Numbered from the stretch's first letter, positions 18,561 to 26,241 are shown. The stretch: 64,000 bases of DNA from Pelotomaculum schinkii (GCF_004369205.1 NZ_QFGA01000002.1:682001-746000); one strand, 5' to 3'. Made by a program: numbers and translations. Notes: generated by a model not told the origin, from the letters alone.

Positions 18561-18750
18561 TGACGCTCAGGTCTATGTTGTAACCGTTCCCGCTTTACCG
18601 GGCTGTCTTACCCAAGGCAAGGACAGGGAGGAAGCGCTGGAGCGGGTCCAGGAAGCCATAACAGGCCATATTGAAGCTCTAAAGCTAATAGGACAGCCGA
18701 TCCCTCAGGGAGATGTTGAATTTGCTGAAGTGCAGGTCAGTGTTTCATGA
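18523..18750 (+). CDS. hicB: HicB-family antitoxin
   Basis: 75 residues with the HicB partial RNase H-like fold: KVILTWDNDAQVYVVTVP, then LPGCLTQGKDREEAL and a helix VQEAITGHIEALK. AAGGAGGAGG precedes ATG 18523. It should bind and neutralise HicA. There is no C-terminal DNA-binding domain, so DNA binding is probably supplied by the XRE protein just upstream. Confidence 0.85.
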   Translation: MPRKFKVILTWDNDAQVYVVTVPALPGCLTQGKDREEALERVQEAITGHIEALKLIGQPIPQGDVEFAEVQVSVS

Positions 18751-18971
18751 CTAGGATGCCCAGGGTTACCGGTAAGAAGGTTGTAACAGCCCTTAAAGGG
18801 GCTGGATTTATTGTGGTCAGAGTAAATGGAAGCCATCACCACTTATATAAGCCGGGTAGCAACCTGGTAACAGTACCTGTTCACGCCGGGGAGACCTTAA
18901 GCCCTATGCTTATCAAAAGCATTTTAGAGCAGGCGGGCCTCACCATTGAAGAATTCATAGAATTGTTATAA
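18747..18971 (+). CDS. hicA: HicA-family toxin (mRNA interferase)
   Basis: 74 residues, dsRBD-like HicA fold: VTGKKVVTALKGAGF, then GSHHHLYKPG carrying the catalytic His, and VPVHAGETLSPMLIKSIL. It cleaves mRNA in related systems. It overlaps hicB by 4 bases (ATGA). The order antitoxin then toxin is the reverse of the classic hicAB order. Confidence 0.88.
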   Translation: MTRMPRVTGKKVVTALKGAGFIVVRVNGSHHHLYKPGSNLVTVPVHAGETLSPMLIKSILEQAGLTIEEFIELL

Positions 18972-19073
18972 CCCCGCTCCTCCCGGTGCCGAGCCTTTCC
19001 TTTAACGGTTAGGAAACACGCCTTTTACAGAGAAGGGAACGCAGATGGTTTTTTTTTATAAACAGGTAATTTC

Positions 19074-19319
19074 TTTGCAATGCAAAAACGCAGTTGTCAG
19101 ATTTACCTTTGGGCACAAATTCCACATTGATGTGGAATTTGGCATTGTTCAAAAACCGTCCGATTTCTAAATTGGTCAACGTTGACCAATTTATCCCGAT
19201 GTGCAAAAACCAAAGTTTCATGCAAGTAGCAAAAGATTTTCAGATTCGCCAACGTTGTCGGATTTGAGGTGTATCCAGGCTGTTTACTGGTCTTCTAGGC
19301 GTGCCTAGAAGACCAGTAA
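19074..19319. repeat. Cluster of four long palindromes
   Basis: Four unrelated inverted repeats in 246 bases: 19074-19086 (TTTGCA, one-base centre), 19116-19141 (12-bp arms, CAAATTCCACAT, two-base centre), 19168-19193 (perfect 26-bp palindrome centred on AACGTT) and 19284-19319 (17-bp perfect arms, two-base centre). No convincing gene occupies the stretch. Possible roles are operators, a transfer origin or a recombination region. Confidence 0.85.
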
Positions 19320-19350
19320 CAATTGACATCTATTCACATTTTATTACAAG

Positions 19351-19370
19351 AAAAAAGAGCCCTGAGGCTC
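19351..19370 (-). terminator. Terminator of the small proline-rich gene
   Basis: Stem GAGCC/GGCTC (19357-19361 and 19366-19370); on the minus strand it is followed by six T. Confidence 0.75.
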
Positions 19371-19389
19371 AAATACATGAAATTATTAT

Positions 19390-19530
19390 TTATTTACTTG
19401 GTGGTTTAGGAGTGCTAGGCCGAGCCCCTCTTGATGAGTTCTTGTCAATATTTGGTGGTAACGGTCTAGGTGTTGTAGGTTTTTGACCTCGCCCTTCTTG
19501 TATAGGTTTGGGATTATTTTTATCTGCCAG
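19390..19530 (-). CDS. Small proline-rich protein, 46 aa, apparent CTG start
   Basis: Frame ADKNNPKPIQEGRGQ, then TTPRPLPP and a PKPPSK end. GGAGGCG lies seven bases before a CTG at 19530 and no ATG/GTG/TTG is available in frame, so CTG initiation (or a mutated ATG) is implied. It follows the DUF6338-like gene on the same strand by 18 bases and ends at a good terminator. Disordered and basic; function unknown. Confidence 0.5.
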   Translation of the reverse strand: MADKNNPKPIQEGRGQKPTTPRPLPPNIDKNSSRGARPSTPKPPSK

Positions 19531-19548
19531 TTTAAACGCCTCCTTCTA

Positions 19549-20151
19549 TTAATCTAGAAATTCTATTATTTTTATTTGTTTTCCATTTACATATACACCT
19601 GGGCCTTTAACCTCCCTCTCGTCACCTTCTTTTTCAGTAATAGACACATCAGCAAGAAACATTTCATTATTGTTAGGATCGTCAGAATAATAATCTGCCC
19701 AACCAATTAATACAGTTCCATCGTTTAAAGTTACTCTTAACCACTTTTTGGGGTTACTTACAAAAACGTCGTACCAAACACTGATACGGGATGATTTTTT
19801 AGTTATCTTTAAATACCTTAAAAGATTATATAAAATATCATAATTAATTACTAATGAAATAAATAACCCGAGCAATATGCTTAAAAAAACCAAATATAAA
19901 AGCATCATATTGCTTGTAATCTGTAAGGTATTATCTGTGTATATAACAGGAAAAATGCTAGATGAAAAAACAAAATTAAATAGTATATTAAGAATCAAGC
20001 TATAGGATAAGCTCTCAGTAATTCTTTCCATACTATCCTTTGGTCTATTCACTACTAAAGCGTCTCTTACTAAGGTAGTTAAAAAACCGGGAAGTAAAAA
20101 GACAATTATTTGGAGAACATTATTTAATCCATTAATAACAGCCAACCTCAA
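19549..20151 (-). CDS. DUF6338-like membrane protein
   Basis: About 200 residues. Membrane segments: NVLQIIVFLLPGFLTTLV, then two more between residues 45 and 107. A soluble C-terminal domain follows with WLRVTLNDGTVLIGWADYYS. The pattern of an N-terminal LPGFL helix and a C-terminal strand-rich domain is that of DUF6338 proteins, which often sit in accessory regions; function unknown. Start is TTG 20151 or the TTG six bases later, both behind AAAGGTGA. The downstream small proline-rich gene is probably co-transcribed. Confidence 0.6.
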   Translation of the reverse strand: MRLAVINGLNNVLQIIVFLLPGFLTTLVRDALVVNRPKDSMERITESLSYSLILNILFNFVFSSSIFPVIYTDNTLQITSNMMLLYLVFLSILLGLFISLVINYDILYNLLRYLKITKKSSRISVWYDVFVSNPKKWLRVTLNDGTVLIGWADYYSDDPNNNEMFLADVSITEKEGDEREVKGPGVYVNGKQIKIIEFLD

Positions 20152-20192
20152 TCACCTTTACATAACAAACTTAAATCCTACTCTAACATGAG

Positions 20193-20211
20193 AAAAGAGC
20201 CAAAGGCTCTT
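20193..20211 (-). terminator. Terminator after the IS-interrupted gene
   Basis: Stem AAGAGCC/GGCTCTT (20195-20201 and 20205-20211) with a T-run on the minus strand. Confidence 0.65.
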
Positions 20212-20225
20212 AGTAGCTATATTAT

Positions 20226-20372
20226 TTACTTAATTACTTGTTTCATGTTATCAGGTAAAAACATAGTAAGGCTCCTAAAAGAAGTACGTTCAGCTAATTC
20301 TGCTACAGTGTGAAATTTCAAAAATGTGTTTTGTATATCTTCAACAGAGCTTGGTGAGATAGCTGTATATTC
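20226..20372 (-). pseudogene. 3' part of a small gene split by the IS21 element
   Basis: Codes the last 46 residues (TAISPSSVEDIQ to NMKQVIK) plus a duplicated target site at 20367-20372. Joined at that site to the fragment at 23124-23222, it gives one uninterrupted 79-residue protein with a ribosome site and a terminator. Product family unknown. Confidence 0.8.
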
Positions 20373-20439
20373 CGCTAAGAAAAAACACCTAGACCGCCGA
20401 AGTTGAACACTAAGACCGTTTAAATTGAACAATCATTCC

Positions 20440-20685
20440 GTAGTGGCTGTACATTGATAACTAAAGGATCACATGGTATACTCAAACTGCTTTTACTTTT
20501 AAGCAGGATAGGGCAACACTGAGGAGTGACCCGAGCGGCTTAAGAGTTTTGCGGGGAGAGTGATGCCGGTGAGCGTCGCTCTTTTTTTGTTAAAAGCAAC
20601 ATAACATCACTCTCTTTGGAAAACTAAGCGATAAACCTCGGGAGTTTGAGGGCAGAGCCCTCAATAGCCGTAAGGCTGTTTTGAA
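20440..20685. other. Non-coding structured segment inside the IS21 element
   Basis: About 245 bases between the left end and istB with no gene. Inverted repeats: CTGCTT/AAGCAG near 20487-20505, a 10-bp pair GAGAGTGATG (20556-20565) with CATCACTCTC (20605-20614), GAGGGC/GCCCTC (20648-20662) and AGCC/GGCT just after. The last two lie beyond the istB stop and may terminate it. Confidence 0.5.
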
Positions 20686-21432
20686 TTATCTGTTGGCAAT
20701 ACCCTTGCGCTCCCGCATAGAGTTTTTACCGTCGATAAAAATGGTGTAGGAATCATGCACAATGCGATCTGAAATGGCATCGGCCAGTGTCGGTTCGCCA
20801 ATTTTATGATACCAACCGCCGATCTCAAACTGGGAACAGAATATGGTAGAAGCTTTTTTGTAACGAGATTCTACGATCTCAAGCAGATCGCGGGCTTCGC
20901 TTTCCTTGAGCGGAAACAGAAGCCATTCATCCAAAATGAGCAGCTTTACCTGTTTGTAAGCTTTGATGACCTTGCGGTATGTCCCCTCACCGCGTGCAAT
21001 GGCCAATTCACCCAGCAGATCGGGAAGCCGTACATATTTAACCGTGTAAAAGTTTCGGCTGGCAGCCATGCCAAAAGCATTTGAGAGGTAGGTTTTTCCG
21101 CTACCCGTGGCTCCAAGGATTATGATGTTATGGGCTTCTTGGATGTAGTTACAGCTAGCCAAGCGGATGATTTGAGCTTTGTCGAGTTTGCGATCGTCAT
21201 GATACTCAATGTTCTCAATACAAGCGTCATTGAAGGCAAAACCCGCGTTTTTGATCAAGCGCGACAGCCGATTGTTTTTACGGGCTGCCCATTCGGCATC
21301 GATCAGCAGACCGAAGCGTTCTTCAAAAGCCATGTCAGACAAGTTTGCGTTTTTGAGCTGTTCCCGGAATGCTGCAGCCATGACACTAAGCTTCATTTCG
21401 TGAAGCTTGGCTACGGTTGAATCGTTTAGCAT
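20686..21432 (-). CDS. istB: IS21 helper ATPase IstB
   Basis: 248 residues, DnaC-like AAA+ ATPase that assists IstA transposition. Walker A GATGSGKTYL and Walker B LLILDEW are present, after the IstB N-terminal region (LHEMKLSVMAAAFREQ). Overlaps the istA stop by 7 bases, the usual arrangement. Confidence 0.95.
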   Translation of the reverse strand: MLNDSTVAKLHEMKLSVMAAAFREQLKNANLSDMAFEERFGLLIDAEWAARKNNRLSRLIKNAGFAFNDACIENIEYHDDRKLDKAQIIRLASCNYIQEAHNIIILGATGSGKTYLSNAFGMAASRNFYTVKYVRLPDLLGELAIARGEGTYRKVIKAYKQVKLLILDEWLLFPLKESEARDLLEIVESRYKKASTIFCSQFEIGGWYHKIGEPTLADAISDRIVHDSYTIFIDGKNSMRERKGIANR

Positions 21433-22964
21433 TTTCCATCCCTCCTGCTGTAGTAATCGGCTCCTCGTGTGAGTCCAAACTCAGAGGAGGAATGGCCCGG
21501 GGTTTCTTTCGGCAGCTTGTCCTGACCGGATTTTAAGATGGCCTGAACGCTCTTCAAGCTAGGCTGTACAGTGTAGGACAATGCTTTGGTGCAGGCCGAT
21601 TCAAGGCGCTCCACCGAATATTTGTCGGCCAGTTTCAAAAGAGCCATACAAGCCTTGTAGCCCTGCTGCTCGACTTTGTGACTTCCTAAAAACAGGTTAA
21701 TGACAGCGCTTGTATTCTCACCGATTTTGGCTGCCCAGGATTTAAAGCGGTCGCCGTTCCAAGACACATATTTTTGATGATCTGGTGGCATATGGGCTTC
21801 CAGGGTGCTGTATTGATTGCTCCTACCATAGAGCCGGGGATGAGAACAAATGCGATTGCCTTGGAAGAAGACCTCAATCACATTGCGGGTAATCCTGACA
21901 TCAACTTTCTGCTTGATGTATTCAAACGGCACCGAATACTTCTGGGTCTCCACACTGATATGGTAATTGTATTGAACAGTGGCAATCTTCCAGGTCGCCA
22001 ATTCAAATGGCTTTAAGGGCAACGGCAGCAAGAAGGGTTTTTCCTCATCGAACAAGGTGGCTCTGCTCCCGTTCTTCTTCTGAAAAGGTTTCTCTAGAAA
22101 AACCATTAGCTTTTCCCGAATGGCAGCATTCAGCTCTCGTAACGATAAAAACTGCTGATTACGCAGAGCAGCGAGTATCCATGTTGAGATGATGCCGACC
22201 GATCCTTCTACCGTGGGTTTATCTTTGGGAGCCCTAACTCTGCATGGAATAACCGCTGTACCATAATGTTCAGCCATCTCCTGATAGGTCTTGTTAATAA
22301 CTGCTTCGCCTTTCGTCACCTTCTCCACGCCGGTTTTTAAGTTGTCCGGTACCATAATGCGAGTGATTCCACCGAAGAAGCGATAGGCGTTGATATGGGC
22401 GGTAATCCAGCTCTCCTGATTTTGTGAAAGGAAGGCTTCCACATAGGCATAGCCGCTGTATGGCAGGGCAGCCACAAACACATAGGCTTGGATAATCTCT
22501 CCCGTGTCTGTGTCGATGATCCTGGCGGTTTGTCCCGCCGAGTCTACCTCCATGATTTCCCCAGGCTTACGGTGAATGTGCATGGTTGCCTTGGTGCTTT
22601 TCACATAGTCAGCGTAATATTTGTTGAACTGGGTCGACTTGTACGGTACTTGCCCGGATTCGCGACACTGGTCGCAGTATTCAAGCCATAACAGAGTTAA
22701 GGTCACACCGCTTTTCGCCATCTCACGATGGATGTAGTCGTAATTCGGCATTTTGTACGCGGGCTTAGCGCTCTCCGAAGAAAAAAGGCGCTGTGACAAC
22801 TCCTTGTCGGACATTTCGGCCACTGTCTGCCAACTTAGCCCTTGATCCTTTGCTCTTTGAAGCACGTTAATAACCGTGGTTCGAGAGCATCCGCATCCAG
22901 ACGCAATGCGGCTGTTGTTGATTCCGAGGCTATGTAGCCGCAGAATCTCTTTGTAACTGGTCAT
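21426..22964 (-). CDS. istA: IS21 transposase IstA
   Basis: 512 residues from ATG 22964, which has AAGGAGGG nine bases upstream. N-terminal helix-turn-helix (ILRLHSLGINNSRIASGCG), then an rve-type DDE domain with Asp in MEVDSAG, Asp in VPDNLKT and Glu in PTVEGSV. The C-terminal strand-rich domain (YSVPFEYIKQKVDVR) is typical. It appears intact. Confidence 0.95.
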   Translation of the reverse strand: MTSYKEILRLHSLGINNSRIASGCGCSRTTVINVLQRAKDQGLSWQTVAEMSDKELSQRLFSSESAKPAYKMPNYDYIHREMAKSGVTLTLLWLEYCDQCRESGQVPYKSTQFNKYYADYVKSTKATMHIHRKPGEIMEVDSAGQTARIIDTDTGEIIQAYVFVAALPYSGYAYVEAFLSQNQESWITAHINAYRFFGGITRIMVPDNLKTGVEKVTKGEAVINKTYQEMAEHYGTAVIPCRVRAPKDKPTVEGSVGIISTWILAALRNQQFLSLRELNAAIREKLMVFLEKPFQKKNGSRATLFDEEKPFLLPLPLKPFELATWKIATVQYNYHISVETQKYSVPFEYIKQKVDVRITRNVIEVFFQGNRICSHPRLYGRSNQYSTLEAHMPPDHQKYVSWNGDRFKSWAAKIGENTSAVINLFLGSHKVEQQGYKACMALLKLADKYSVERLESACTKALSYTVQPSLKSVQAILKSGQDKLPKETPGHSSSEFGLTRGADYYSRRDGKC

Positions 22965-23123
22965 CTCTATGACCCTCCTTGAATTTATTTGCACCTTTCA
23001 GATGCATAAATTCAATTTAGCAGAAAGGTCATATCCGGTGTTCAACTTTGCCGGAAAGGGTGTCCAGTTTCAAACGGAGACACTGTTCAATCTCAGCGGT
23101 CAAACTGTTCAGTTTGACCCGGC

Positions 23124-23222
23124 ATATTCAATAGCAGAATAATATAATTGTGTTAATTCAGTAGCAACATCTAAAGTATTTCTTTGGATTGGTGTTGGTT
23201 TAACCTTGATTTCCTCAGACAC
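23124..23222 (-). pseudogene. 5' part of the small gene split by the IS21 element
   Basis: GTG 23222 with GGGAGGTGA upstream starts SEEIKVKPTPIQRNTLDVA; the frame runs 33 codons to the duplicated target site. See the fragment at 20226-20372 for the rest of the 79-residue product. Confidence 0.8.
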
Positions 23223-23371
23223 GCTTTTCACCTCCCTTTTATCTTTGCTATTCGACAAGATGGTTTTTTATCCTTGACAAAAATACTGACATATTGCGAC
23301 ATAATATTTATGCTGGTTGCGAAGGATTTGTAGGCGATAACTCTTCATTTAAAAAAGATATTCTTCCTGGA

Positions 23372-23417
23372 TTATAAAATAACAATAGCCAAGGGAAAAG
23401 GGACTCCCCTTGGCTAT
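23372..23417 (-). terminator. Terminator of the orphan RNA
   Basis: Stem ATAGCCAAGGG/CCCTTGGCTAT (23385-23395 and 23407-23417), then TGTTATTTTAT on the minus strand. Confidence 0.7.
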
Positions 23418-23772
23418 GCCCCACGCTTTTTTACCCCAACATACCCTGCAGACTCCTTTTGGGCTCAAAAGATGGTATCTTCTGAGTTATCCAAAAGGTT
23501 GGTCACTAAGGGTCCCTTCCCTAGTTTCTTGAGGTAGACTATTACTTTGGCTGCTGTGGCCCGGCCAAATCAACCCCCGTCGCTAACAGTCAGAGGGGCT
23601 TACTAACCTTCCCGGATTGGGTCCGTTTTACGCCCGTCGGCGGAGAGGGGGCGAGTTCTCTCAATGCGCCCTCTTTGGGTTAGCTAGTATTGCTTGTCCT
23701 CCCTTGAGGTACAGGGGGAATTCAAAAATTGGGCCAAAAAGACCAACTCCTATCTCCCCCAAAAGGGTTGTT
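23372..23772 (-). ncRNA. Orphan structured RNA, about 400 nt
   Basis: A complete transcription unit without a gene: promoter at 23779-23807, about 360 bases of dense secondary structure, then a terminator at 23385-23417. Helices visible by eye include 23603-23608/23678-23683 closing a junction with three hairpins (23613-23625, 23631-23642, 23644-23674), 23575-23578/23595-23598, 23546-23551/23564-23569, 23505-23512/23519-23525 and a coaxial pair 23455-23462/23491-23498 enclosing 23464-23473/23477-23486. At least two helices contain G-U pairs only if the minus strand is transcribed. It does not match the tmRNA, RNase P or 6S features I know. It lies just right of the IS21 element in the island. 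Confidence 0.7.
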
Positions 23773-23778
23773 AATACA

Positions 23779-23807
23779 ATTATATAAATTTATCCCAGCG
23801 TTTTCAA
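23779..23807 (-). promoter_or_regulatory. Promoter of the orphan RNA
   Basis: On the minus strand TTGAAA (23802-23807), 17-base spacer, TATAAT (23779-23784). Expected start near 23772. Confidence 0.75.
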
Positions 23808-24024
23808 CAAAATTCCCCAAGATTCAATAGCCAGTTTTATGTTAAGCTCGAACTAGTTAGCGCCTCATCCTCAAGCTCTGCCAAGATTTTTCCGCACCAG
23901 TAAACATTCATCCGAAGAAGGCTATAAAAAAGTTCAGTGTGCTTCTGTTCGTTCAGTTCGTTATGTTTTGATAATTCTTCTTCTGTTTGCGGCTCATAGT
24001 TACCTGCCCGTATAATATCCTCCT

Positions 24025-24381
24025 TATAAAGTAGTCCTCTACCCTGCCGAAGAAGGCGGCTATGCCATCGAAATCCCGGAACTTCCCGTATGCATCAGCC
24101 AGGGGCAAACCTTGGAAGAGGCATATGAAATGATACAAGACGCGAAAAGAGGCTGGCTTGATATTGCCCTGCAAGATGGAGAAACAATCCCCGAGCCAAC
24201 CAGGGCGGAAGAATACTCTGGCAAGTTTAATATTCGTATGCCCAGGTCCCTCCACCGGACACTTGTCGAAAAAGCCAAAGAAGAAAACGTCAGCCTCAAT
24301 CAATATATTAACTACCAGCTTGCTCGCGGGGTTGGACATCCTTTCAACACTGTCAAAAGTAAAAATAATATAAAATCATAA
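24025..24381 (+). pseudogene. HicB antitoxin with CopG-like tail, start codon lost
   Basis: The frame reads YKVVLYPAEEGGYAIEIPEL, then VCISQGQTLEEAYEMIQDA and an Arc/CopG-like tail RMPRSLHRTLVEKAKEE with SLNQYINYQLARG. This is a near full-length HicB of the DNA-binding type. The expected first Met-Lys is missing: a TAA lies three codons before the first family residue and no start codon or ribosome site precedes it. Translation could begin only at an internal TTG (24112), losing half the domain. A terminator follows. Confidence 0.75.
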
Positions 24382-24399
24382 AAATAGATAAGACCTAGC

Positions 24400-24422
24400 A
24401 GGCACCTTTAAGGTGCCTTTTT
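24400..24422 (+). terminator. Terminator after the HicB relic
   Basis: Stem AGGCACC/GGTGCCT (24400-24406 and 24412-24418) followed by five T. Confidence 0.8.
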
Positions 24423-24425
24423 AAA

Positions 24426-24641
24426 AGCTACTCATCCAGAGAGATTATACAAATACTACTAAAAGACGGCTGGTACCATATCGAAACGATAGGCGACCAT
24501 CACCAGTTTAAGCACCCCACCAAAAAAGGCAAGGTGACGGTAACCCATCTCGTGAAAGACGTTCCCATCAAGACCGCAAAAAGTATATACAAGCGGGAAT
24601 TTCCATCAAGTAATTCTCACCTAATAATATTTGGAGGAGAA
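24426..24641 (+). pseudogene. HicA toxin relic without start or stop
   Basis: Frame: SSREIIQILLKDGWYHIETI, then GDHHQFKHPTKKGKVTV and VPIKTAKSIYK, a recognisable HicA with its catalytic His region. No start codon exists between the terminator at 24400-24422 and the first residues, and the frame has lost its own stop, running straight into the next hicB. A GTG at 24534 would give only the second half. Confidence 0.75.
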
Positions 24642-24644
24642 AAA

Positions 24645-25055
24645 ATGTTTAAAGACAGGTATGTTTATCCAGCAATCTTTGACTATGCCGATGACGGCAT
24701 ATCTATTGAGTTTCCGGACCTGCCAGGCTGCTTGCCTTGTGCTCAAGATACAGAAGAGGCTCTTAAAAATGCTAAAGAAGCGCTTGGCCTGCATCTCTAT
24801 GGAATGGAACGGGATAAAGATATGATCCCCGAGCCAACGCCGGTCAACAAACTAAAGGCTAAGAAAAACCAGGTAGTGGTTCTTGTTGAGATTTGGATGC
24901 CTACTATTAGAGATGCAATTGAGAATCGATCGGTTAAGAAAACTCTTACTATCCCCAAGTGGCTTAACGACCTGGCCGAGGAAAACAAAGTCAATTTCTC
25001 GCACGTTCTCCAGGATGCCTTAAAAAACCATCTCGGCGTTAAAGCTTATAAGTAA
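24645..25055 (+). CDS. HicB-family antitoxin with C-terminal DNA-binding tail
   Basis: 136 residues. GGAGGAG five bases before ATG 24645 decides the start over the longer frame. HicB domain: YVYPAIFDYADDGISIEFP, DLPGCLPCAQDTEEALKNA. The C-terminal part (KKTLTIPKWLNDLAEENKV, then HVLQDALKNHLGV) is a ribbon-helix-helix type tail for operator binding. The cognate HicA just upstream is decayed, so this antitoxin is now an orphan. Confidence 0.8.
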   Translation: MFKDRYVYPAIFDYADDGISIEFPDLPGCLPCAQDTEEALKNAKEALGLHLYGMERDKDMIPEPTPVNKLKAKKNQVVVLVEIWMPTIRDAIENRSVKKTLTIPKWLNDLAEENKVNFSHVLQDALKNHLGVKAYK

Positions 25056-25064
25056 GAATGAACG

Positions 25065-25187
25065 ATGAAAAAACTAAATTACTACCTGAACCTAAGCTAT
25101 GAGATAAAAATAAGAAAGCTTTCCGAACTCAATAATTTGGCTGGCCCTTTAACAGTTAGTTTTATTATAGTTACTATTGACTTCTAG
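25065..25187 (+). pseudogene. N-terminal relic of a HicB-like protein
   Basis: 40-codon frame starting MKKLNYYLNLSYEIKIRKLSE, which looks like the start of another HicB-type protein, then losing the family pattern before a TAG. No clear ribosome site. The following 280 bases hold only short fragments (e.g. a frame ending FEKDNDKVFLNVTID near 25385) and no intact gene. Confidence 0.4.
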
Positions 25188-25436
25188 CTCCTTTTCGCAC
25201 CTCAACCTTGCCCTGGAAAAATGTTTTTACTCATTATATGATAATTCAATAATTACCTCGTCACCCTCACTGGCAAAATATTAACTACACTTAGAGTAAT
25301 AGAAACCTTTAGAGCAATGAATAATTCTATCGTAAAATTTGAGAAAGATAATGACAAAGTTTTTTTAAATGTGACAATAGATTAAGTTAGACAGTAAAAA
25401 AACTGAAATGTTTTGATGGTTTATTTTTTATTCCCC

Positions 25437-25462
25437 AAAAAGCCCCGCTTAAGAGCGAGGCC
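25437..25462 (-). terminator. Terminator of the 108-aa gene
   Basis: Stem GCCCCGCT/AGCGAGGC (25442-25449 and 25454-25461), T-run on the minus strand. The same terminator sequence recurs at 33355-33382. Confidence 0.75.
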
Positions 25463-25469
25463 TTCACTA

Positions 25470-25796
25470 TTATTTTACGGTTGATACTTTTAAACCAGCC
25501 TTTATTAGATCGCTTAAGGTATCAGCATTACCATTTGTCACCAGCATTAGCCTATATGGTGGTTTTGTTTCCACACCTTTAATAATAAACTCTGTATTAA
25601 GAATCTTAATTCTAACAGGAGTTTCTTGAGACGATTTGTTATATTCCTCTGCAATTTTTTCTACTAGGAGCGGTTCTACTTTGAGGGTCATTTCATAACC
25701 CGAAAGTGTTGCTTTTGATGTAACGCCCATAAAACCCATGGGAAGGAAACTATCTAGTTCCAGCTGTTGCAACTCCTCATTTGTTAGGATAATCAT
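25470..25796 (-). CDS. Hypothetical protein, 108 aa
   Basis: ATG 25796 follows AAGGG with normal spacing. The product is soluble; it starts MIILTNEELQQLELDSFLP and has alternating strand/helix character with VRIKILNTEFIIKGVE in the middle. No family recognised. It stands alone with its own terminator in the island. Confidence 0.6.
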   Translation of the reverse strand: MIILTNEELQQLELDSFLPMGFMGVTSKATLSGYEMTLKVEPLLVEKIAEEYNKSSQETPVRIKILNTEFIIKGVETKPPYRLMLVTNGNADTLSDLIKAGLKVSTVK

Positions 25797-25890
25797 TCAT
25801 TGCCCTTCTTCCTATTTATTGATACATTGTAGTATATACCGTTTAGGTATATACTGTCTATAAGATACACTCAGTAGAACAAACACAAAA

Positions 25891-25923
25891 AAAGCCGCCT
25901 ACCCCGAGAGGTAAGCGGCTTTC
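25891..25923. terminator. Bidirectional terminator-like hairpin
   Basis: AAAGCCGC plus CTACC pairing with GGTA plus AGCGGCTTT. The minus strand has seven T after it, so it likely ends the 62-aa gene. Confidence 0.7.
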
Positions 25924-25950
25924 GTATGTCTGCGGATTTAGTTTGTCCAA

Positions 25951-26139
25951 TTATTCAATCGGTTCTGGGGCAACGGTTGAGGCAGATGTGTCTACGGCAG
26001 CCGTTACGTCGGTGGTCGTAGTAATTACGATGCTGCTGACCAGATCTCCTGCCCCCTGAATAGCCTTCTCCTTCTCCCTTTCAAACCGTATCAACAAAGG
26101 CTTGTAGATGTGTCTAAGTTGCTCCAATAATCCCACCAC
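25951..26139 (-). CDS. Small hypothetical protein, 62 aa
   Basis: GTG 26139 (or TTG 26130) behind AGGTGG. Basic first half (LRHIYKPLLIRFEREKEKA), then a Thr/Val/Ala-rich tail. A terminator follows. The minus-strand start region, which reads VG then LEQ, resembles a 34-codon frame starting near 27255, so it may belong to a small repeated gene family. Function unknown. Confidence 0.45.
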   Translation of the reverse strand: MVGLLEQLRHIYKPLLIRFEREKEKAIQGAGDLVSSIVITTTTDVTAAVDTSASTVAPEPIE

Positions 26140-26241
26140 CTATAAAAATAGCCGTCCTGCTACGGCGGCAAATAAGCAGATTATTTTCTTGTTTATCACC
26201 CCCTCTCCTGGTAAAATATAGACAAAAAGGAGGTTTTGCCT

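Larger units (their letters stand above)
20373..23123 (-). mobile_element. IS21-family insertion sequence, about 2.75 kb
   Basis: Contains istA and istB. The 6-base sequence ATATTC occurs at both edges (20367-20372 and 23124-23129), and removing the element plus one copy restores a small reading frame, which fixes the borders. Subterminal regions carry the repeated motifs expected of IS21: GACCGCCGAAGTTGAACA at the left end (20391-20408) and GACCGCTGAGATTGAACA on the opposite strand of the right end, with further CCGTTT-type repeats inside. The outermost bases do not form a clear inverted repeat, so borders could be off by a few bases. Confidence 0.88.

Noticed and set aside
19009-19221. Minus-strand 70-codon frame
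   Set aside because: Runs through the palindrome cluster, has no ribosome site and no protein-like pattern.
23372-23772. tmRNA or RNase P RNA
   Set aside because: No tRNA-like ends, tag frame or RNase P conserved core (such as GAGGAAAGUC); helices do not match.
23953-24339. Minus-strand 128-codon frame
   Set aside because: Antisense of the HicB relic, whose plus-strand residues match the family.
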